DNA of 64,000 nucleotides from the NCBI RefSeq assembly GCF_032452875.1, contig NC_083882.1, positions 62,809,614 through 62,873,613 of the forward strand. Reading direction: 5' to 3'. Numbering within the stretch: the stretch's first letter is position 1; the number at the start of each line of letters is the position of its first letter. Of this stretch, positions 22,260 through 33,127 are shown in pieces. A model generated the notes under the pieces. It saw only the letters and a list, made by a program, of their open reading frames with translations. It was not told where the DNA came from and did no database searches. The translations under genes and the position numbers were made by a program. This stretch comes from Bos javanicus (Eukaryota > Chordata > Mammalia > Artiodactyla > Bovidae).

Positions 22260-22445
22260 AATATTTGAAGCTTGGAGCCCCTGCTTTTTAGCTGTAAAAC
22301 CTCAGGCAAGTCACTTACCCTCTCAGCCTGTTTCCTCATTCGAAATGTATGAATGAAATACCTACCTCAGAGGAATGTTGGCCAAAAAAGTGAAATAGTG
22401 TGAGCAGTGGTTTGCACACAAAAAGGTCTCCTGTAACAATGAGAA
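22260..22445 (+). mobile_element. MIR SINE
   Basis: TAAAACCTCAGGCAAGTCAC, CTCTCAGCCTGTTTCCTC, AATACCTACCTCAGAGG and AGTGAAATAGTGTGAGCAGTGG mark a sense MIR. Confidence 0.78.
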
Positions 22446-22760
22446 AACAACATCAAGAGTGATAAAAAGGCTTAGAAACAATGCTATTAAAATTCGCGTT
22501 GATTACAAATGAGGCATACCATCACCCCCAGTTGTTTTCAGTACAAATCTTTGCTTTCAGGCTGGTTTTTGGACCTGCGAATCTGCCTATTATTTCAACG
22601 CCTCTGTGTCTCCTTTGACAATGCTAAAAACCATGTGATGGGCTGCTTTATCACTGTGATATGATGTTGTGAGTGCTTCATTTTTCTGACCAGATGATAC
22701 ATTTCTGAAGGAAGGAAGTGACAAAATTTATTTCTTGGTTCTTAGCTCTCATTTCCCCCC
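22446..22760. other. Unique sequence
   Basis: No recognised feature. Confidence 0.4.
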
Positions 22761-22764
22761 CATT

Positions 22765-23225
22765 TTTACAAATTGAATTATTGTTGATTTACAATATGTG
22801 TTAGTTTTATGTGTACAGCACAGTGATTCAGGTTTTTTTTTGCAAATTATATTCCATTATAGGTTATTACAAGATGTTGGGCATAATTCCCTATTTTTTT
22901 TTTTTTTTTGAAGGTTGCTCAGTCGTGTCTGACTCTTTGTGACCCCATGGACTATACAGTCCATGGAATTCCCCAGGCCAGAATACTGGAGTGGGTAGCC
23001 TTTCCCTTCTCCAAGGGATCTTCCCAAGCCAGGGATCAAACCCAGGTCTCCTGCATTGCAGGCGGATTCTTTACCAGCTAAGGCATAAAGGAAGCCCATA
23101 ATTCCCTATGCTATACAGTAAATCCTCATTGGGTCAGTTATAATGCCTTGTGCACACCAATTCACATGCAGTGAATGATTTTTAATAGTTTGCTTTTCTG
23201 TTTAAGGGTCTCTTTCTCAAATATC
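22765..23225 (-). mobile_element. L1 3' end, antisense, split by Bov-tA
   Basis: GTTGATTTACAATATGTGTTAG, TGTACAGCACAGTGATTC and ATTCCCTATGCTATACAG are reversed L1 3'UTR. A Bov-tA at 22895-23096 splits it. Confidence 0.8.
22895..23096 (-). mobile_element. Bov-tA SINE
   Basis: T-run (reversed tail), then Bov-A body and tRNA head (GGATCAAACCCAGG). The 13-bp CATAATTCCCTAT at 22882-22894 and 23097-23109 is a perfect target duplication. The variant ACTATACAGTCCATGG is shared with the copy at 36400-36568, suggesting one subfamily. Confidence 0.95.
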
Positions 23226-23324
23226 TTTCCCATTGTGGTGCAACACTGACTAAATTCCACCATTTTTGTGTTTTTGGATAAATACTACTCCCTTTAGATA
23301 TTCTTTTAAGAATAGATTTATTCC

Positions 23325-23544
23325 AGGAAATTATCTGAAGGTCCAGGGTCTAAGACTCTGCACTCCCAGTGCAGGGCACCCAGGTTCGATCCCTGGTCAG
23401 GGAACTAGATCTCACAGGCCACAAGGAAGCGTTTGAATGCTGCAACTAAAAGATCCTGATGCTTCAAACAGAGACCAAAGATCCTGAGTGCTGCAACTAA
23501 GACCCAGTGTGGCCAAATAAATAAATAATAAATATTTTTTAATG
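23325..23544 (+). mobile_element. CHR-type SINE
   Basis: tRNA head with GGTTCGATCCCTGG, then repeated TGCAACTAAAAGATCC-type units and an AAATAAATAAATAATAAAT tail. GATTTATTCC flanks it at 23315-23324 and 23545-23554. Confidence 0.93.
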
Positions 23545-23591
23545 GATTTATTCCTCTAAGATCCAACATGTGAAGATGTTATTATCATTCA

Positions 23592-23912
23592 TTTGTTGCT
23601 GTTGTTTTTCAGTTGCTAAGTCACATCTGACTGTTTGCGACCCCATGGACTGCAGCACACCAGGCTTCCCTATCCTTCACTGTCTCCTGGAGTTTGCTCA
23701 AACTCATGTCCATTGAGTCGGTGATGCCATCCAACCATCTCATCCTCTGTTGTCCCCTTCTCCTCCTGCCTTCAATCTTTCCCAGCATCAGGGTCTTTTC
23801 CAATGAGTCAGTTCTTTGCATCAGGTGGCCAAAGTATTGGGGCTTCAGCTTCAGCATTGGTCCTTCCAATGAATATTCAGGACCAATTTCCTTTAGGATT
23901 GACTGGTTTTAT
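23592..23912 (-). mobile_element. BovB LINE 3' end
   Basis: Reversed BovB 3' end: ACTGCAGCACACCAGGC, GTCGGTGATGCCATCC, CAATCTTTCCCAGCATCAGG, AGGATTGACTGG. On the coding strand the minus-strand frame at 23621-23869 is a C-terminal BovB ORF remnant. Confidence 0.9.
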
Positions 23913-24092
23913 CATTCATACCTTAGAGTAAATTAATACGATCTATCAGGTAATTTAGGAATAGGAAATGAGCAGATAGCAGGAACCATGTGAAGAGAAA
24001 GACTGCTGAAAGTTAGGGGAGGAGAGTAGGAAGGAAGGAGTAAGTGAACAACAGCCTAGTTTTCTGGTTCTGATCAGAGCTGGCGCTGCGCA
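23913..24092. other. Unique spacer
   Basis: Purine-rich stretch between two BovB fragments. Nothing recognised. Confidence 0.4.
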
Positions 24093-24635
24093 TTTGTTAT
24101 TGTTCAGTTGCTCAGTTGTATTCAACTCTCTGCAACCGCATGAACTGCAGCACGCCAGGCCTCCCTGTCCCTCACCATCTCCTGGAGTTTGCCCAAGTTC
24201 ATGTTCATTGCATTGGTGATACCGTCCAGCCATCTCATCCTCTGACACCTTTTCTCCTTCTGCCCTCAATCTTTCCCAGCATCAGAGACTTTTCCAATGA
24301 GTCGTCTGATCTCATCAGATGACCAAAATACTGGAGCTTCAACTACAGCACCAGTCCTTCCAGTGAATATTCAGGGTTGATCTCATTTAAGATTGACCGG
24401 TTTGATCTCCTTGCTGTCCAAGGGACTTTTAGGAGTCTTCTCCTGCACCAGTTTGAAGGCATCAATCACTACTTCCACCTTTTCCTCTTCTGTTTGCCAT
24501 GCAGTAATGGGGCTGGATGCCATGATCTTCGTTTTTTAATATTTAGCCTTAAACCGGCTCTTTCACTCTCCTCCTTCACCCTCATCAAGAGGCTCTTTAG
24601 TTCCTCTTCACTTTCTGCCATTTGCTGCACATTGG
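24093..24635 (-). mobile_element. BovB LINE fragment with internal deletion
   Basis: Same 3' end as 23592-23912, more diverged, continuing to ATGCCATGATCTTCG and CTCTTTAGTTCCTCTTCAC. The part between about 24478 and 24490 joins regions that are several hundred bases apart in BovB, so there is an internal deletion. Confidence 0.85.
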
Positions 24636-24765
24636 ATACGCACAAAAAAATATTCTCTTATTTTGCATATCCAGTCATTGGAGCAGAAAACAATCCACGG
24701 ATTTGGAGATGATATGTTACAGTTTAAGTCAGACTTTGTAATTAGCTAGGTCTAGGTTGGAGATT

Positions 24766-25029
24766 TGGAGAAGGCAATGGCACCCCACTCCAGTACTCTT
24801 GCCTGGAAAATCCCATGGATGGAGGAGCCTGGTAGGCTGCAGTCCATGGGGTCGATAGGAGTCCGACATGACTGAGTGACTTCACTTTCACTTTTCACTT
24901 TCATGCACTGGAGAAGGAAATGGCAACCCACTCCAGTATTCTTGCCTGGAGAATCCCAGGGACGGGGAAGCCTGGTGGGCTGCTGTCTATGGGGCCGCAC
25001 AGAGTTGGACACGACTGAAGTGACTTAGC
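24766..25029 (+). mobile_element. BOV-A2 SINE
   Basis: Two Bov-A monomers joined by CACTTTCACTTTTCACTTTC, low divergence. AGGTTGGAGATT at 24754-24765 and 25030-25041 is a perfect 12-bp target duplication. Confidence 0.95.
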
Positions 25030-25041
25030 AGGTTGGAGATT

Positions 25042-25225
25042 CACCTCTGTTATTGACTAGCTGTATGATGTTAGGTAAATAATTTTACCTCTCTGATCCT
25101 CAGTTTCCTCATCTATGAAATGCAAAGGGTGATGTTACCTATGTAGAAAATACCAGTTAGGATTTAAAGAGATAATGCGTGTGTGTGTTTAGCACAGAAC
25201 CTAGCATACAGTTAATGCCAATAAC
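25042..25225 (+). mobile_element. MIR SINE
   Basis: TTATTGACTAGCTGTATGATG, TCAGTTTCCTCATCTATG, TAAAGAGATAATGCGTG and AGCACAGAACCTAGCATAC are a full-length-like MIR in sense orientation. Confidence 0.85.
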
Positions 25226-25380
25226 TATTGTTGTTAATGTTACATATCACCCAGAGTCAGGCTAATGGAAAAAAGTTATCTCATTGTGGTATTATGAATC
25301 CAATTACAACCACAGGATAAAAACTACAGTGGTCAGGCTAGAATGGTGGTATTAGGTGTGGAACATTTCCCTAGAAATCT
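25226..25380. other. Unique spacer
   Basis: No recognised feature. Confidence 0.4.
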
Positions 25381-25392
25381 TAAGTCACTAAA

Positions 25393-25780
25393 ACATTTTT
25401 TTTTAATGTTATTGAAATATGGTTGATTTACAATGTCGTGTTAATTTCTTTTGTACAGCAAAAAGATTCAATTATATATGTGTGTGTATGTGCATTCTTT
25501 TTTCATATTCTTTGCCATTGTGGTTTGTCAGGGGATATTAAATAGAATTCTTTGTGCTGTACAGTAGGGACAGTGCTTATTCTTCATCCATCTTATATGT
25601 AATGCTTGCCTCTGTTAATCCCAGACTCCCAATCCTGCCCTCCCCTCCCAGCCACACTCTTGGCAACCACAAGTCTGTTCTACATGTCTGTGAGTCTGCT
25701 TTTGTCTCATAGATACGGTGATTTGTATCATATTTTGATGCAACATGGAAGTGACATCATGGTATTTGTCTTTCTCTTTC
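25393..25780 (-). mobile_element. L1, 5'-truncated insertion, antisense
   Basis: A reversed poly(A) (T-run) is followed by GGTTGATTTACAATGTCG, AACCACAAGTCTGTTC and GTATTTGTCTTTCTC. TAAGTCACTAAA at 25381-25392 and 25781-25792 is a perfect 12-bp target duplication, so both ends are exact. Confidence 0.95.
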
Positions 25781-25799
25781 TAAGTCACTAAATTCTAAA

Positions 25800-25935
25800 T
25801 TTGGAAAATTTAGAATTTAATGGAAAGTTGATAAGGTAGCATAGTGAATTTCCATGTATCTTTTAACAGTGTCTCCTAATGGTAACACACTAAGACTGTT
25901 TTTAAATATGGGTTTAGGTATAACAGAATTCTCAG
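25800..25935 (-). mobile_element. Old L1M-like remnant
   Basis: TGAATTTCCATGTATC and GTCTCCTAATGGTAAC resemble the reversed L1M 3' end also seen at 16600. Confidence 0.45.
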
Positions 25936-26067
25936 GCTAATAAATCTGGCTCTTTTCTCTTGCTCATGTCCCTTTCTAGTGTTTGTCTACAGATACCTAG
26001 TGTGGTAGAGGGAACGGTTATTCTCAGGTCTTCACTGCAGAGAGTATTTTCAGCAGTCACAGCCTTG

Positions 26068-26228
26068 TCATGGCCGCATTGGTTCTCAATCCCTCTACAC
26101 ACCTGATACCAAGACCCCACCCCCGGAATCACAATTTTATCATCTGAGTTGGTGCCCAGCACCAGTTTGTTTCTTTTAAGTCCCTAAGATAGTTGTGACA
26201 TGCAGCCATGTTTAAGAACCACTGCTTC
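26068..26228. mobile_element. MER5A-like hAT DNA element
   Basis: TTGGTTCTCAATCCC at one end and TTTAAGAACCACTG at the other are the expected inverted termini. CCCCACCCCCGGAATCAC lies between. Strand is ambiguous because the element is nearly palindromic. Confidence 0.7.
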
Positions 26229-27044
26229 AGGGTATATTTTGAAATTCTCAATATGTAGTTTCACACCCAGGTTCTTTTTCTGCATCAGGCTGTTTCAATG
26301 AGCCCATTCATTGCCGCATGCAGCGCTGATGGCCCTGTCATTGCAAAGACTGGTAACTGTAGTATCACCTGCACTATATGAAACCTTCAAGTAATGCTGC
26401 AAAAGTTGAAAAACAGGAAACGCAGTCCCTTTGGAAATTGACACCCTCTTGGAAGAAGAGGGAACTGCAGTGTGAAAAAGGAGCTCAGCGAGGAAGCATG
26501 TGGGTACATTTATTCTATAAACTACCAATTATATTACTATATATATTTAAATTCAGTGTAGTCAAGGTTGACCTCACTGCCTGATTCACCTGTGCACTCT
26601 GGCTTGCCACTTCCTGGAGGAAATACTTCTGGGGGGAAACAAAGGGCAGTTGATTGTCTCAGTCATGCAGAGACACCTCCCACCTGTTCACATACCTGCC
26701 CAGGTGAGAGGATGTGGTTTAGAAAAAGAACTAATGGTTAAGGTCATGCACTCCTTTTACACAGCGTGCGAAAGCAACCCAAAGGAAGACTCGTAGGAAT
26801 GTGTGCGCATGCGTCAAATCAGCGGCTTATTGGAATCTGATCTTTCCTTTTTTTAACTAGGAGCTAAAAGGAGGTGGATTTGGGTGTTTAACTCATTTCA
26901 CACCTCCTGCCTTTTTTTTTTTTCCCTTCAGATCTACACAAATATACATGGGTATTATGCATATTAGGTATACATGTGTATTATGTAAACCTATCTATAT
27001 TTATATATATACCTACTGTGGCTCACAAATCAAAATCAAAATAG
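26229..27044. other. Unique block with E-box cluster
   Basis: At 26678-26708 CACCTGTTC and CCTGCCCAGGTG place several E-box words close together. The segment to about 26870 looks complex and non-repetitive. 26930-27020 is AT-rich and low complexity. Confidence 0.35.
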
Positions 27045-27215
27045 TGAATAATGATACTTGTTTAGTGATTACCATTTTCTGAGCACATTTTATGCCCTAG
27101 GGTCTTTACACACATTTAGTTCTCACAATAATCCCATGAAATAGTTACTATCTCCATTTTATAGATTTGAAACTTCCCAAGACCACCAGAGGAGGAGTTA
27201 TTTAAACTTAGGTTT
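27045..27215 (+). mobile_element. MIR SINE
   Basis: TCTGAGCACATTTTATGCCC, CAATAATCCCATGAAATAG and CTCCATTTTATAGATTTG match MIR in sense orientation. Confidence 0.75.
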
Positions 27216-27778
27216 ATTTTACAAACTTTCCCCTTTTTAAAAAAATCGAAACGGAGTGTATTTACAATATTGTGTTAGTTTCAGTTTTACAGCAAAGTGA
27301 TTTGTTTATACATATATGTGTATATCCCTATAGTCTCCTTTTTTTATTCTTTTCCATTATAGTTTATTAAAAGATGTTGACTATAGTTCCCTGTGCTATA
27401 CACTAAATCCTTGTTGTTTACCTATTTTATATATGTATGGTACATCTGTTAATTTCAAGCTTCTAAGTTTTCCCTCTCCCCCTTCCTCTTTGGTAACTGT
27501 AAGTTTGTTTTCTATGTTGTGAGTCTGTTTCTTTTTTGTAATTAAGTTCATTTGTACCATTTTTTAGATTCTATATATAAATGATATCACATTTGTGTTT
27601 CTGTATCTGACTTACTTCACTTAGTATGATCATCTCTAAGTTCACCCATGTTGCTGCAAATGGCATTATTTCATTCTTTTTCATGACGGAGTAACATTCC
27701 ATATATCTATATCTATATCAGCACTTCTTTATCCATCTTTATCCTAACTGTTGATGGACACTTAGGTTGCTTCCTTGT

Positions 27779-28073
27779 TCAGTTCAGTTCAGTTCAGTGG
27801 CTCAGTCGTGTCTGACTCTTTGCGACCCCATGAACCGCAGCACGCCAGGCCTCCCTGTCCATCACCAACTCCCTGAGTCTACCCAAACCCATGTCCATAT
27901 AGTTGGTGATGCCATCCAACCATCTCATCCTCTGTCGTCCCCTTCTCCTCCTGCCTTCAATCTTTCCCAGCATCACGGTCTTTTCAAATGAGTCAGCTCT
28001 CTGCATCAGGTGGCCAAAATATTGGAGCTTCAGCTTCAACATCAGTCCTTCCAATGAACACCCAGGACTGATC
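27779..28073 (-). mobile_element. BovB LINE 3' end in L1
   Basis: Starts with GTTCAGTTCAGTTCAG units and continues through GTCGTCCCCTTCTCCTCC to AATGAACACCCAGGACTG. TCCTTGT at 27772-27778 and 28074-28080 flanks it. The plus-strand L1 target reads through. Confidence 0.9.
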
Positions 28074-28091
28074 TCCTTGTATTGGCTATTA

Positions 28092-28252
28092 AAAAAAAAA
28101 TGTTTATTTATTTGGCTGTGCAGGATCTTCGTTGCAGCATGCAAAATTAGTTGCCACATGTGGGATTTAGTTCCCTGACCATGGAGGGAACATCAGTCGT
28201 CTGTACTGGGAGCTTGAAGTCCTAGCCACTGGACCACCAAGGGAAGTCCTGT
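28092..28252 (-). mobile_element. CHR-type SINE, truncated, in L1
   Basis: Reversed A-tail, GGCTGTGCAGGATCTTCG, then head CACTGGACCACCAAGGG. The flanks CCTTGTATTGGCTATTA (28075-28091) and CCATGTCTTGGCTATTA (28253-28269) match at 15 of 17 positions. The BovB insertion fell inside the left copy. Confidence 0.88.
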
Positions 28253-28503
28253 CCATGTCTTGGCTATTATAAAATGCTTCTGTGAACATTTGGATGTGGG
28301 TATCTTTTGAATTAGAATTTTCATCTTTTCCAGATATATGCTCAGCAGTGGGATTGCTGGACCATACAGTAACTCTGTTTTCAGTTTTTAAGGAACCTCC
28401 AACAGTTTTCCATGGTGACTGCACCAATTTACATTCCCACCAACAGTGTAGGAGGGTTCCCTTTTTTCTATATCCTTTCCAGCATTTATTGTTTGTAGAC
28501 TTT

Positions 28504-28831
28504 AAAAAAAATAATAAATTTAGTTAGTTATGTCTGGCTGTGCTGGGTCTTCACTGTTGCGAGAGGGCTTTCTCTAGTTGTGGTGTCCGGGGCTACTCTT
28601 CACTGCAGTGCACAGAATTCTCATTGCTGTGGCTTCTTTGTCTCTCAGCACATGCTCTAGGGCACACAGACTTCAGTAGTTACGGCAGGAGGACTCAGGA
28701 GTTGCAGTTCCCAGGCTCTAGAGTGCAGGCTCAGTAGTTGTGGCACACGGGATCTTCTCAGACCAGGGATCGAACCCGTGTCTCCTGCACTGGCAGGAGG
28801 ATTCTTTACCTCTGGGTCACCAGGGAACCCC
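28504..28831 (-). mobile_element. CHR-type SINE, full length, in L1
   Basis: Full reversed body (GGCTTTCTCTAGTTGTGG, CACATGCTCTAGGGC) and head (GGGATCGAACCCGTGTC; GTCACCAGGGAACCC). TATTGTTTGTAGACTTT (28487-28503) versus TATTGTTCGTAGACTTT (28832-28848) is a 17-bp target duplication with one mismatch. Confidence 0.95.
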
Positions 28832-28990
28832 TATTGTTCGTAGACTTTTTGAAGATGGCCATTCTGACCACTGTGAGGTGGTACCTCCTTGTAGTTTTGG
28901 TTTGCATTTCTTTAATAATTGAGTATCTTTTCATGTGCCTGTTGGCCATCTGTATGTTTTTTTTTTGGAGAAATGCCTAGTTAGTCCTTC

Positions 28991-29265
28991 TAAAAAAATG
29001 TTTTTACATTTATTTTTACTTGGAGGAAAAAAAAATTTTGTTTACAATATTGTGTTGGTTTCTGCCTTACAACAATATGAGTCAACCATAAGTATACATA
29101 CTTTTTCCCTCCTGAACCTTCCCCCGACCCCACCCCATGCCATCCTTGTAGGTCATCACAGAGCACCAGGGTGAGCTCCCTGTGCTATGCAGCACCTTCC
29201 CATTAGCTGTCTATTTTATACATGGCAGTGTACATATTCCAATGCTATTCTCTCAATTCGTCCCA
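28991..29265 (-). mobile_element. Younger L1 3' end nested in older L1
   Basis: GTTTACAATATTGTGTTGG, TCCTTGTAGGTCATCACAG and CCCATTAGCTGTCTATTTTA are a different L1 subfamily 3'UTR. It splits the older L1 between GCCTAGTTAG and TTCTGCCCATTTTTTGATTG. Confidence 0.85.
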
Positions 29266-29412
29266 CCCTCTTCTGCCCATTTTTTGATTGGGTTTTTTGT
29301 TTTTTTGTTGTTGGGTTGTATGAGCTCTTTGACAATTTTGTAAATTAAGTCCTTGTTGGTCTCATTGTAAACATTTTCTCCCAGTCTGTAGGTTGTCTTT
29401 CTTTCTTCTCTC

Positions 29413-29495
29413 TCTCTTTTTTTCTTTTTTCTTTTGGCCATACGGAGCAGCTTATGGGATCTTAGTTCCTCAGCCAGGGATTGAACCTGGGCCCA
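29413..29495 (-). mobile_element. tRNA-SINE head fragment
   Basis: Pyrimidine tract, then GGCCATACGGAGCAGC and CAGGGATTGAACCTGGGCCC. This resembles a short CHR-type copy inside the L1. Confidence 0.65.
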
Positions 29496-29561
29496 TGGTA
29501 TCTTTTCATTTTGTTTATGGTTTCTTTTGCTATGAAAAAGTTTCTAAGTTTGATTAGGTCT

Positions 29562-29764
29562 CAGGTGGCGCAGTGGTAAAGAATCCACCTGCCAACACAA
29601 GAGACACAGGAGATGCAGTTTTGGCCCTTGAGTCAGGAAGATCCCCTAGAGGAGAAAATGGCAACCCACTTCACTATTCTTTCCTGAAAAATTCCATGGA
29701 CAGAGGAGCCTGGGGGCTATAGTCCATGGGGTCCAAAGAGGCAGACGCTACTGAGCACACAGCA
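29562..29764 (+). mobile_element. Bov-tA SINE in L1
   Basis: Head begins CAGGTGGCGCAGTGG, the B-box region is degenerate, and the body runs to GCAGACGCTACTGAGC. Confidence 0.88.
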
Positions 29765-29897
29765 CATTTATTCTTTGTTTTTATTTCTATTGCCTTTGGA
29801 AACTCACCTAAGAAAATATTGCTATGATTTATGTCAGAGAATGGCAAACCTTACACGTCCAGGGTCTCAGCTTTTCTGACTTCCTATTTTGCTTTCT

Positions 29898-30015
29898 TTG
29901 TTATTTAGTTGCTCAGTTGTGTCCGGCTGTTTGTGACCCCATGGACTGTAGTCTGCCAGGCTCTTCTGTCCATGGGATTTCCCAGACAAAAATATTGGAG
30001 TGGAATTTTGCTTCC
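29898..30015 (-). mobile_element. Bov-tA SINE, truncated
   Basis: Reversed Bov-A body only (GTTGCTCAGTTGTGTCC to AAAAATATTGGAGTGG). The tRNA head is missing. Confidence 0.85.
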
Positions 30016-30041
30016 TCGCACAGATGTTTGTCAGAGGTTCC

Positions 30042-30068
30042 GTGTGTGTGTGTGTGTGTGTGTGTGTA
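30042..30068. repeat. (GT)n microsatellite
   Basis: About 13 uninterrupted GT units. Confidence 0.95.
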
Positions 30069-30204
30069 TGTAAAGTGTAAGGGATGGGGGAACTTGTCAC
30101 ATGATTACTATAAAGAAATGAAAGGCAGAAGTCTTGGTTTATCATCATGATTTGGTGGAAAGCTTTGACATGTTACTTGGTATTTTCTATGTTGTAAAAA
30201 ATAT

Positions 30205-30296
30205 ACGTATGGTTGATTCATGTTGATGTTTGACAGAAACCAACACAATTCTGTAAAGAAATTATCCTTCAATTAAAAATAAATAACTTTTTTTTA
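30205..30296 (+). mobile_element. L1 3' tail, severely 5'-truncated
   Basis: TTCATGTTGATGTTTGACAG, AACCAACACAATTCTG and CTTCAATTAAAAATAAAT are the last ~85 bases of a ruminant L1 with poly(A)-like end. Confidence 0.82.
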
Positions 30297-30614
30297 AGTG
30301 GGTAATATGGATCCAATCTCAAAAACAAAGATTTTTGTGGATCAAATGTGATCCCAGTCAATGAAGATTTACCTAGCTAAAATTTTGGAGAGATTTCTCA
30401 GGTTCTTTACCAAGAAAAGAAAACAAGACATTTCCCCATCACAAATAGCAAATGTGAAATTAGCTATTGAAACTAGAAAGGATTGTTGCAAGGGACAGAC
30501 ACCCGTGAAACCAGCTGAAAGGAAGAGAGAGAAGATATGAGGAGAGGCAGAGGTGTCTAGCTGAACCCAGAATGACGCAGTGGGCTATCAGGAGAGAACA
30601 TATCCACCATATCC
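30297..30614. other. Unique sequence
   Basis: No recognised feature. Confidence 0.4.
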
Positions 30615-30692
30615 CTAGCTCTTAGAACAATGCCTAATTCAGAGTTAGGGTTCCATACATATTTGTTGAATGGGAGAGTGAATGAATTTCTA
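30615..30692 (+). mobile_element. L2 3' end
   Basis: CTTAGAACAATGCCTAATTC and ATATTTGTTGAATGGGAGAG are the L2 3' terminal words. Confidence 0.68.
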
Positions 30693-30704
30693 AATTTCTA
30701 GGGG

Positions 30705-30850
30705 ACAGAATCCGATTTGCTCAGCTTGGATCCAATCAGTTTTGGCCAAGGGGCAGGATTATATGGGGCCGTGGTCGGGGAAGGGCATATAGTTCTCAGA
30801 GAAGAGGACCGTGGATGGGGAAGACACTTCAAAGCATGGCTTTTACAGAA
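30705..30850 (+). mobile_element. Old unclassified interspersed repeat (3' part)
   Basis: TCCAATCAGTTTTGGCCAAGG and AGAAGAGGACCGTGGATGG resemble the end of the family also seen at 53812-54260. I cannot name it. Confidence 0.4.
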
Positions 30851-31255
30851 GTAATGAGTACCTTGCCTTGATGGAGCTGCTGGGCCCACCTTTCAAGGGA
30901 CACGACATGCCCCTCTTTGGGAAAGCACTGTGGAACTGGGCAAGGTCGAGGTGGTTGAACAGAAAAATCTTGATCTTATTTTTATACTGTAGAATATTGG
31001 GATAATGGAAATATTCTGAGAATATGATGGAAATGCTTCTTTCTTTATGGAACTAACCTACCCTGTTGAAAGTTGTCTTGTTTACCTTTCAGTAGAGAGA
31101 ATGTTACTAAGGCACTAGTTTATTGGGCCAAGGTTGAAGTGAGTATCTGAGTTTGATTGACAATTTGCAGATTTTGGTCAGACCTGGACAAATCACCTGA
31201 GTCTGGCCCTAGTGGGGAAAAGGCCCAGCTTCTAAGAGCCTAAGAGCCCATTGCT
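30851..31255. other. Unique sequence
   Basis: No recognised feature. Confidence 0.4.
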
Positions 31256-31577
31256 GGGACTTCCCTGGTAATCCAGTGGCTAAGAATCCACCTGCCAATG
31301 CAGGGGAAATGAGTTCAATCCCTGGTCTGGGAAGATTCCACATGCTGCTGGGCAAATAAGCCTGTGTGGCACAGCTACTGAGCCCAAGCTCTAGAGCCCA
31401 GGAGCTGCAATTACTGAAGCTGTGTGCCCTAGAGACTGTGCTCTGTAACAAGAGAAGCCACTGCAACGAAAAGCCTTCGAGTCTCAACCAGAGAAAACCC
31501 ACGGCTTGCTGCAACTAGAGAGAACCTACATGCAGCAATGAAGACCCAGAGCAGTGAAAAAAAAAAAAAAAGAGAGA
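31256..31577 (+). mobile_element. CHR-type SINE, full length
   Basis: Head GGGACTTCCCTGGTAATCC with GAGTTCAATCCCTGG, full body with CACAGCTACTGAGCCC and GCTGCAACTAGAGAG, and a pure A-run tail near 31557-31572. Confidence 0.93.
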
Positions 31578-31579
31578 GA

Positions 31580-31935
31580 CCCTTCCCAGTCTGGCCACTA
31601 CCTACCTTCTTATTTCTTAGTTCATTTGTCTTTGTCCATCCCTCCCTTATCTTCAGCTTATTCACCGTTGCTCCAATCACACTAAATTCTCATTTTTCCC
31701 CAAGCATGCTTGTTCATTTACACCCCAGTGCCTTATCTTAAGACATCCCCTCTTCCTACATTTTCTTTTTCTTATCCTTTGGGTGAACACCTACTTACCT
31801 TCATACTTTGTCAGCCATAAAGTCTCTTCTGGCCTTCTCTCTGCATCCTCAAATTCCCCCACTCCTCACAGCCTCCTAGTTACATCTCCTGACACTTTCG
31901 CAGTAAGCATAAATATTTGACCAAGTTCAGTGGCA
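31580..31935 (+). mobile_element. L2 LINE fragment
   Basis: Pyrimidine-rich sense L2-like sequence with words such as CACCTACTTACCTTCATAC and AGCCTCCTAGTTACATCTCC. All frames broken. Confidence 0.5.
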
Positions 31936-32872
31936 CCTAATGTCTGGAGGTAGAAGTGAGCAACACAGATGGAAGCCACATCTGGGGAGATGGTTCTGGA
32001 AAGTGTGATGGTAGAAGCATTGGGTTCTTCTGAGTGGCAGCATTCCTAGTGTTCAGTCTCGAGCATCACAGAGGGTGCAGAAGTGAGGGGACCTCTAGAA
32101 TAGTCCTGTGGTATGTGCAGTAAGATTATTTTTTCTGGATGTATGGCATCCAAACTTGATCATCCTGGAAATTCTGTCATCTGCCCAGTATTCTCTAGCA
32201 AATAGCTCTGTGCTTTGATTATGGAGGAGTCTGTTGTCTGCAACTAAAACCCCTCACTAATACTGCACTCCAGCACAGGTTCTAGATCTTAATAAACTTT
32301 GGGTTGCCAATGCTGTGGATATGGTAAGCACTCAATAGATGAATGGGAGAATGGATGGGTGTGTCTCAAAGCGAAGTCTCTAATTTTCTAGGTTGCAAGG
32401 TAGGAATGGGAAAACTCTTGGTGAAAGTAACATGGATTTGGAGAGACACAGGCTGAGTGGTAAGGGCACAAGGGAACCAGAAGGAGGCTGAGGAAAAGTA
32501 GTCTTCACTCCTGCCAGACGGAGCACTGGGGCGCTTTCATTTAGAGTAAGGTCATGCTGTGCTTCCCCATACCATATTGATTCAGTATCTCCAGCAGAAA
32601 AGTATCTGGTTAATTTCAAAGAAAATAACTAAACCTGATGCTCGATGGTGTGCTGACTAAACATGCCGTGGACTGACAGAATCATATTGAATGGCTGGGT
32701 TGGTGGTGCATCAATATACAGTCCCAGAGACTCAGCCAAGTAGAAGGGTGTGAATTGGAGATGAGATTGGGTCTGGGGAGTGCACCAAGCTTAGGGGTGC
32801 TGAGCAAGTCTTGAGGTGATGGGAGGAAATAAAAGGAAATTTGACTTTCACATCTTGTTTTCTCTTGTAATT
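31936..32872. other. Mostly unique sequence
   Basis: A weak L2 3'-end-like segment lies near 32300-32360 (GGTAAGCACTCAATAGATGAATG). No gene is recognised. Confidence 0.45.
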
Positions 32873-32889
32873 GTGTGTGTGTGTGTGTA
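32873..32889. repeat. (GT)n microsatellite
   Basis: Eight or nine GT units directly before a BovB fragment. Confidence 0.85.
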
Positions 32890-33127
32890 TGAATACTTTG
32901 GCCACCTCATGTGAAGAATTGATTCATTGGAAAAGACTCTGATGCTAGGAGGGATTGGGGCAGGAGGAGAAGTGGACGACAGAGGATGACATGGCTGGAT
33001 GGCATCACCGACTCAATGCATGTGAGTTTGGGTGAACTCCGGGAGCTGGTGATGGACACAGAGGCCTGGCATGCTGTGATTCATGGGGTCGCAAAGAATC
33101 GGACACAACTGAGTGACTGAACTAACT
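32890..33127 (+). mobile_element. BovB LINE 3' end
   Basis: Sense BovB: ACTTTGGCCACCTCATG, GAGGATGACATGGCTGG, GGCATCACCGACTCAATG, ending CACAACTGAGTGACTGAAC. Confidence 0.9.

Larger units (their letters stand above)
27232..29845 (-). mobile_element. Antisense L1 broken by six later insertions
   Basis: Ordered L1 pieces: 27232-27771 (3'UTR), 28081-28091, 28253-28503, 28832-28990, about 29266-29412, about 29495-29561 and 29765-29845. Together they give a contiguous reversed L1 3' region, ending GAAAATATTGCTATGATTTATG. The inserts are listed separately. Confidence 0.88.

Noticed and set aside
23315..23554. CRISPR-like regularly spaced repeats in the SINE body
   Set aside because: The TGCAACTAA-type repeats are the internal structure of a CHR SINE in a mammalian genome.
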